Source: a virus. Taken from it: 32,384 bases of DNA. Of the stretch, positions 29,272 to 32,384 are shown piece after piece. The first letter of the stretch is position 1; every line of letters begins with the position of its first letter. The position numbers were made by a program, and so were the translations under genes. The notes beneath the pieces are model-generated. The model saw only the letters and a program-made list of their open reading frames with translations, did not search any database and was not told where the DNA came from. The DNA lies in IMG/VR virus record IMGVR_UViG_3300031898_000280, positions 1-32,384 of that record, one strand, 5' to 3'.

Positions 29272-31847
29272 GCTACGAATTATTAGTCAATGATGTGGCA
29301 ACCGCTTTCTCACGTCTCAGTTTTCGAGATGAGTTATTGCTACCGTTTCCCTTTGAAGTCGAGGTTGCACAAGGCACGCCTCTGACGGAAGGCGATGTCG
29401 TGAAGATAAAACGAGATGGCGTATTGGCTTTCAAAGGAATCACCACCTCGAAGACTCGGGCTCTCACCGAAGTAACGCGCATCGTCAATGGCTGCGACGC
29501 TGGCTCAATCAAGCTTTCTCGTTTCTTAACCGAATTAATTGTTTTTGATGATGTTGAACCTTCACAGCTAGTTCGGTTCTTGGACATGCCCTGTCGGGAG
29601 CTTGGGGCAGGGATCATTCGAGATGGTTTTGGCTCAGATTATGACTGGAATTATTTTTCAGGATTCGGCGGAGTCTGGGAACAATGGCCGGACCTTTGGG
29701 TTCTCAAAGATACCAAGCGCACGCTGGTCGACTTTCTGCGGAGCATTCTCTATCGAACGCCAGCCGGCGATAGTCAGCAAAACTACCGAGTGGTTTGCAA
29801 GCTCAAGGTTCGCAGCTGTTGGTATGATAACGATACTAGCGATAAGGAGGTTTGTGTGGGGCTTGCGGCTCGAATTACCGATGCAAACAATTTCTATGTT
29901 GCATATATCAGCTACGAGGCCGGGACCGGCGACGTGCTTCGCATTGAGAAAGTCGTGGCTGGCGTCCGAACTGAGCTTGCAGAGAAGAAGATATCATGGG
30001 CATTCGGGGAAACCTACACTTTCACGTTCATTACTACGGGAACCTCTTTAGTTGCATATATCAATGAGATTCCCGACGCACGAGTGACCGTAACAGATTC
30101 ATCGTTTACCCAAGGCAAATATGGTTTAGTGCATGGAAACAGTCAAACCGAGTTTTTCGGTCTCAAAGTCCTGAAGATTGGAACCGCGACGGCAAGCAGC
30201 TCCGAGGCAGGTTCTTCCCCGGGCGGAGCAATTGATGGTGACTTGGTGACTTATTGGCGTGCAGGAGGCACGGAAGCATGGTGGCTTCAGTATGATCTCA
30301 CCGAAATCAAAAGCAACATCTGCGCCATACTGGTACGGCTAACACTGCGAACCGATGACGGCGACGTTAAAACCATCCCCGAAGAGCATCCTGACATCAA
30401 AATCCAAATCAGCACCGACGGCTCAGCATGGACCACCATATCGGACGATGATTGTGTTAACACTCGTGATCTGCTGAAGGTTTTCGCTCCTGCATCCGTT
30501 CGTTACGTTAAGATTCTGACCGATATTCCCTCTTATGGCCCTCGACCGAACGTCAAGAACATTCAGATTTTCGAGGCTACGGAGGGGGGATATCTCCTTG
30601 CTCTGGGAACAATTCATGACTATGAGGACGGCATCGCTTTCGAGACTCAAGACGAGAAGCGAAGCGAAGCTATACGTCGCGTAGCAGAGATGCTAGGTTG
30701 GAATGCATGGTGCGATAAAGACGAGAAGCTGAACTTCGTATATGAGAAAGGCACGTTGAGACGCAGAAGGCTGTTCCACGCCACAGCCGACGTCCACGTC
30801 TGGAAGCTGGGCCCCAACACCAATTACGGCACTGATGAGCAATGCATAGTTCGAGTCACCACAACGGCCGACCATGTTTACCGTTCCTTCTACAAGTTTG
30901 ATGTTTCCTCAGTTCCTTCAACCGTGATATTGAAGCTAGCTCAGCTCTGGTCGAACTGCCGCTGGAAGCCCGACGCTGCTCCCTTCGACGTTCAGGTGCG
31001 ACGTCCAGACGCATCGTGGGCTGAAGGCACTATAACATGGAACAATCAGCCTGCGACAACGCTTCTTTCCACAATAACAAACAACGGTGAGTTTCCCAGC
31101 CGACTGGAGATTGATGTAACCTCTGTTGTGACCGCGTGGGTAGCGGGATCGCAACCAAATTATGGGTTGATGCTGAGGCTTGTGAACGAGGCAAACGACG
31201 CTACTAGAGGATTTGGATGGTGCTCGAAAGATGGCGGGGTACCAAGATCGTGGAGCCGCAGCCGCATGCTCACACTCCTCGTTGATTATGTTACGTCTGA
31301 TAAACATGAAACAATCAAATTCGAGGAAGGACACGCCTTCCAAATCCTCGACGTCGACGACGAGGCTTACGACCTGATCTGGAAGGCGAGGCTCCTCGGC
31401 TGGGGAGAAGGTATCTATCAGCTCGCTGCGGAATATAGCGACTCAAGCATAAAGACCGCTTATCCGAATCTTGCTGCAGAGTTCAGTCGCACCGAGAAGG
31501 ATATAGTTGACCGCTATCTGCTCGCAGCACTAGCCAAACGAATCGTTGAAACCCACAAGACTCCACGCAAGTCAATCCACGTGGAATTGTCGATTGATGA
31601 TTATGCTACTGGCGCATGGGAAGCCGGCGACCTTGTAACCATCACATCCCCGACAGTCGCCCTCTCCGGCGCCCTTCGCGTAATCAGCGTGGAGAGAGAG
31701 ATGGGTGAGGAAGCTGAGGCCGTGAGGTTTGATGCGACTCCACATGAGCAGACGCATCTAATTGATCCTTCAAGCGGCCTTGAAAGTTGGCTAATTGCCC
31801 TGCGTTCCCGATTGAAGAACGTTGAGAAAATCGATCAGACGGAATGA
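29268..31847 (+). CDS. Tail hub protein with inserted sugar-binding modules
   Basis: An 859-residue protein. The N-terminus (MSYELLVNDVATAFSRLSF... EGDVVKIKRDGVLAFKGIT) and the C-terminus (VELSIDDYATGAWEAGDLVTI... LRVISVEREMGEEAEAVRF) match baseplate-hub/gpD-like proteins. Between them lie a lectin/LamG-like beta sandwich (about 168-302), a discoidin-like (F5/8 C) domain (305-437; ASSSEAGSSPGGAIDG...IQISTDGSAWTTIS), a return to hub sequence, and a DNRLRE/CBM96-like domain (500-670; DVHVWKLGPNTNYG...WAEGTITWNNQPA). These modules probably bind sugars on the host surface. It starts as ATGA overlap with the tape measure. Confidence 0.8.
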   Translation: MSYELLVNDVATAFSRLSFRDELLLPFPFEVEVAQGTPLTEGDVVKIKRDGVLAFKGITTSKTRALTEVTRIVNGCDAGSIKLSRFLTELIVFDDVEPSQLVRFLDMPCRELGAGIIRDGFGSDYDWNYFSGFGGVWEQWPDLWVLKDTKRTLVDFLRSILYRTPAGDSQQNYRVVCKLKVRSCWYDNDTSDKEVCVGLAARITDANNFYVAYISYEAGTGDVLRIEKVVAGVRTELAEKKISWAFGETYTFTFITTGTSLVAYINEIPDARVTVTDSSFTQGKYGLVHGNSQTEFFGLKVLKIGTATASSSEAGSSPGGAIDGDLVTYWRAGGTEAWWLQYDLTEIKSNICAILVRLTLRTDDGDVKTIPEEHPDIKIQISTDGSAWTTISDDDCVNTRDLLKVFAPASVRYVKILTDIPSYGPRPNVKNIQIFEATEGGYLLALGTIHDYEDGIAFETQDEKRSEAIRRVAEMLGWNAWCDKDEKLNFVYEKGTLRRRRLFHATADVHVWKLGPNTNYGTDEQCIVRVTTTADHVYRSFYKFDVSSVPSTVILKLAQLWSNCRWKPDAAPFDVQVRRPDASWAEGTITWNNQPATTLLSTITNNGEFPSRLEIDVTSVVTAWVAGSQPNYGLMLRLVNEANDATRGFGWCSKDGGVPRSWSRSRMLTLLVDYVTSDKHETIKFEEGHAFQILDVDDEAYDLIWKARLLGWGEGIYQLAAEYSDSSIKTAYPNLAAEFSRTEKDIVDRYLLAALAKRIVETHKTPRKSIHVELSIDDYATGAWEAGDLVTITSPTVALSGALRVISVEREMGEEAEAVRFDATPHEQTHLIDPSSGLESWLIALRSRLKNVEKIDQTE

Positions 31848-31853
31848 TGAAAG

Positions 31854-32384
31854 TTGAGCGAAAAGAAGTTTGGCGCCTCAATCCTTCCAGATGTGCAAGC
31901 AATCCGACGCATCAAACGTCGATATTATGTTGAGAAACCAGTTCCCGGCCGGCAGTTCAGCCTCGTGAAAGACTTTGCCGGAGGAGCAACTGAAATCCTC
32001 ATTGATGGAATAATCAGTGGAACGGAGGCACAGCAAGAGGAGAAACGCACTGAGCTTGAAGGACTTGCGGATGGAGTGGCACGGTTACTGCAAGTTGAAC
32101 CAACATACGGCGAAGTTTACGCGATACTCCTCGACCCAGAATTTAAACGAGACGCATTGCGACCAAGCGCGATGACTTACATGCTCACGTTTCTGCAATC
32201 CGGCGGCCTCGCCTCAAGAGCCTTAATCGACACAGTCAGCCCTGCGGATGTTTTGAGTGGCTTATTGATAGGAGTAAGATCGCTCAGCGACTCACCATCC
32301 ATCAGCGAGCTATTGAAAGCATATCGCGGAGTATTCACTGATTATGGTCAAAGCGCGATTGGATCACAAAACTATCCGACTCTC
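31854..32384 (+). CDS. Unidentified structural-operon protein, truncated by the window
   Basis: At least 177 residues from TTG 31854 (MSEKKFGASILPDVQAIRRI...), open to the end of the window. Visible features are a basic start, 'FAGGATEILIDGI', an acidic helical stretch and a Leu/Ser-rich helical segment. It follows the hub gene and is probably another tail protein; I recognise no family. Confidence 0.6.
   Translation, partial: MSEKKFGASILPDVQAIRRIKRRYYVEKPVPGRQFSLVKDFAGGATEILIDGIISGTEAQQEEKRTELEGLADGVARLLQVEPTYGEVYAILLDPEFKRDALRPSAMTYMLTFLQSGGLASRALIDTVSPADVLSGLLIGVRSLSDSPSISELLKAYRGVFTDYGQSAIGSQNYPTL

Overview
This window looks like most of the genome of a tailed virus (Caudoviricetes) of an archaeon, or an integrated copy of one. 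The morphogenesis set is complete in order: portal, prohead protease, protease/scaffold, decoration protein, HK97-fold capsid, connector and completion proteins, tail tube, overlapping tail chaperone ORFs, tape measure, tail hub. The archaeal assignment rests on TATA-box promoters with A/T-rich boxes about 40-50 bp before start codons, a SSV/XerA-like integrase, a Hjc-like nuclease, several ribbon-helix-helix regulators, many TTG/GTG starts and an abundance of mini zinc-ribbon proteins. I cannot fix the host; an uncultivated Thermoproteota-type lineage is a guess.

Layout. 1-1400 (+): integrase and a small partner. 1400-2275: a palindromic non-coding stretch, a membrane protein and a divergent pair of RHH regulators. 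2276-5611 (+): an early operon of small proteins, a winged-helix protein, a resolvase-like nuclease and a protein that may have a RAMP-like fold. 5755-14311 (-): a tightly overlapping operon running from an AAA+ ATPase through a Cas4-like nuclease, HD protein, DUF1599 protein, a candidate small terminase subunit, the large terminase and a frameshifted adenine methyltransferase. 14312-14535: hairpin leader, TATA box and iteron-like repeats. 14509-19104 (-): a second leftward operon of membrane proteins, zinc ribbons, a degenerate-peptidase-like protein, a papain-like cysteine peptidase and an SSB-like protein. 19231-32384 (+): the structural operon, running off the right edge.

How it may work together. 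The divergent promoters at 2164-2275 (RHH/RHH) and 19105-19230 (SSB-like/portal) share the same operator words (GGTWACC boxes and TCTAGG elements), which suggests that one of the RHH proteins controls both early regulation and late structural transcription. A third RHH protein sits in the capsid operon next to its own pair of inverted repeats. The large terminase is not with the head genes but inside the leftward replication/nucleotide operon, flanked by two tiny membrane proteins with stop-start overlaps. The most unusual features are the dense set of about ten small Cys-rich/zinc-ribbon proteins, a tail hub with three inserted lectin-like modules, a papain-like peptidase beside holin-like membrane proteins, an origin-like repeat tract, three tandem 16-bp palindromic repeats, and an out-of-frame tail-chaperone extension after a run of seven T.
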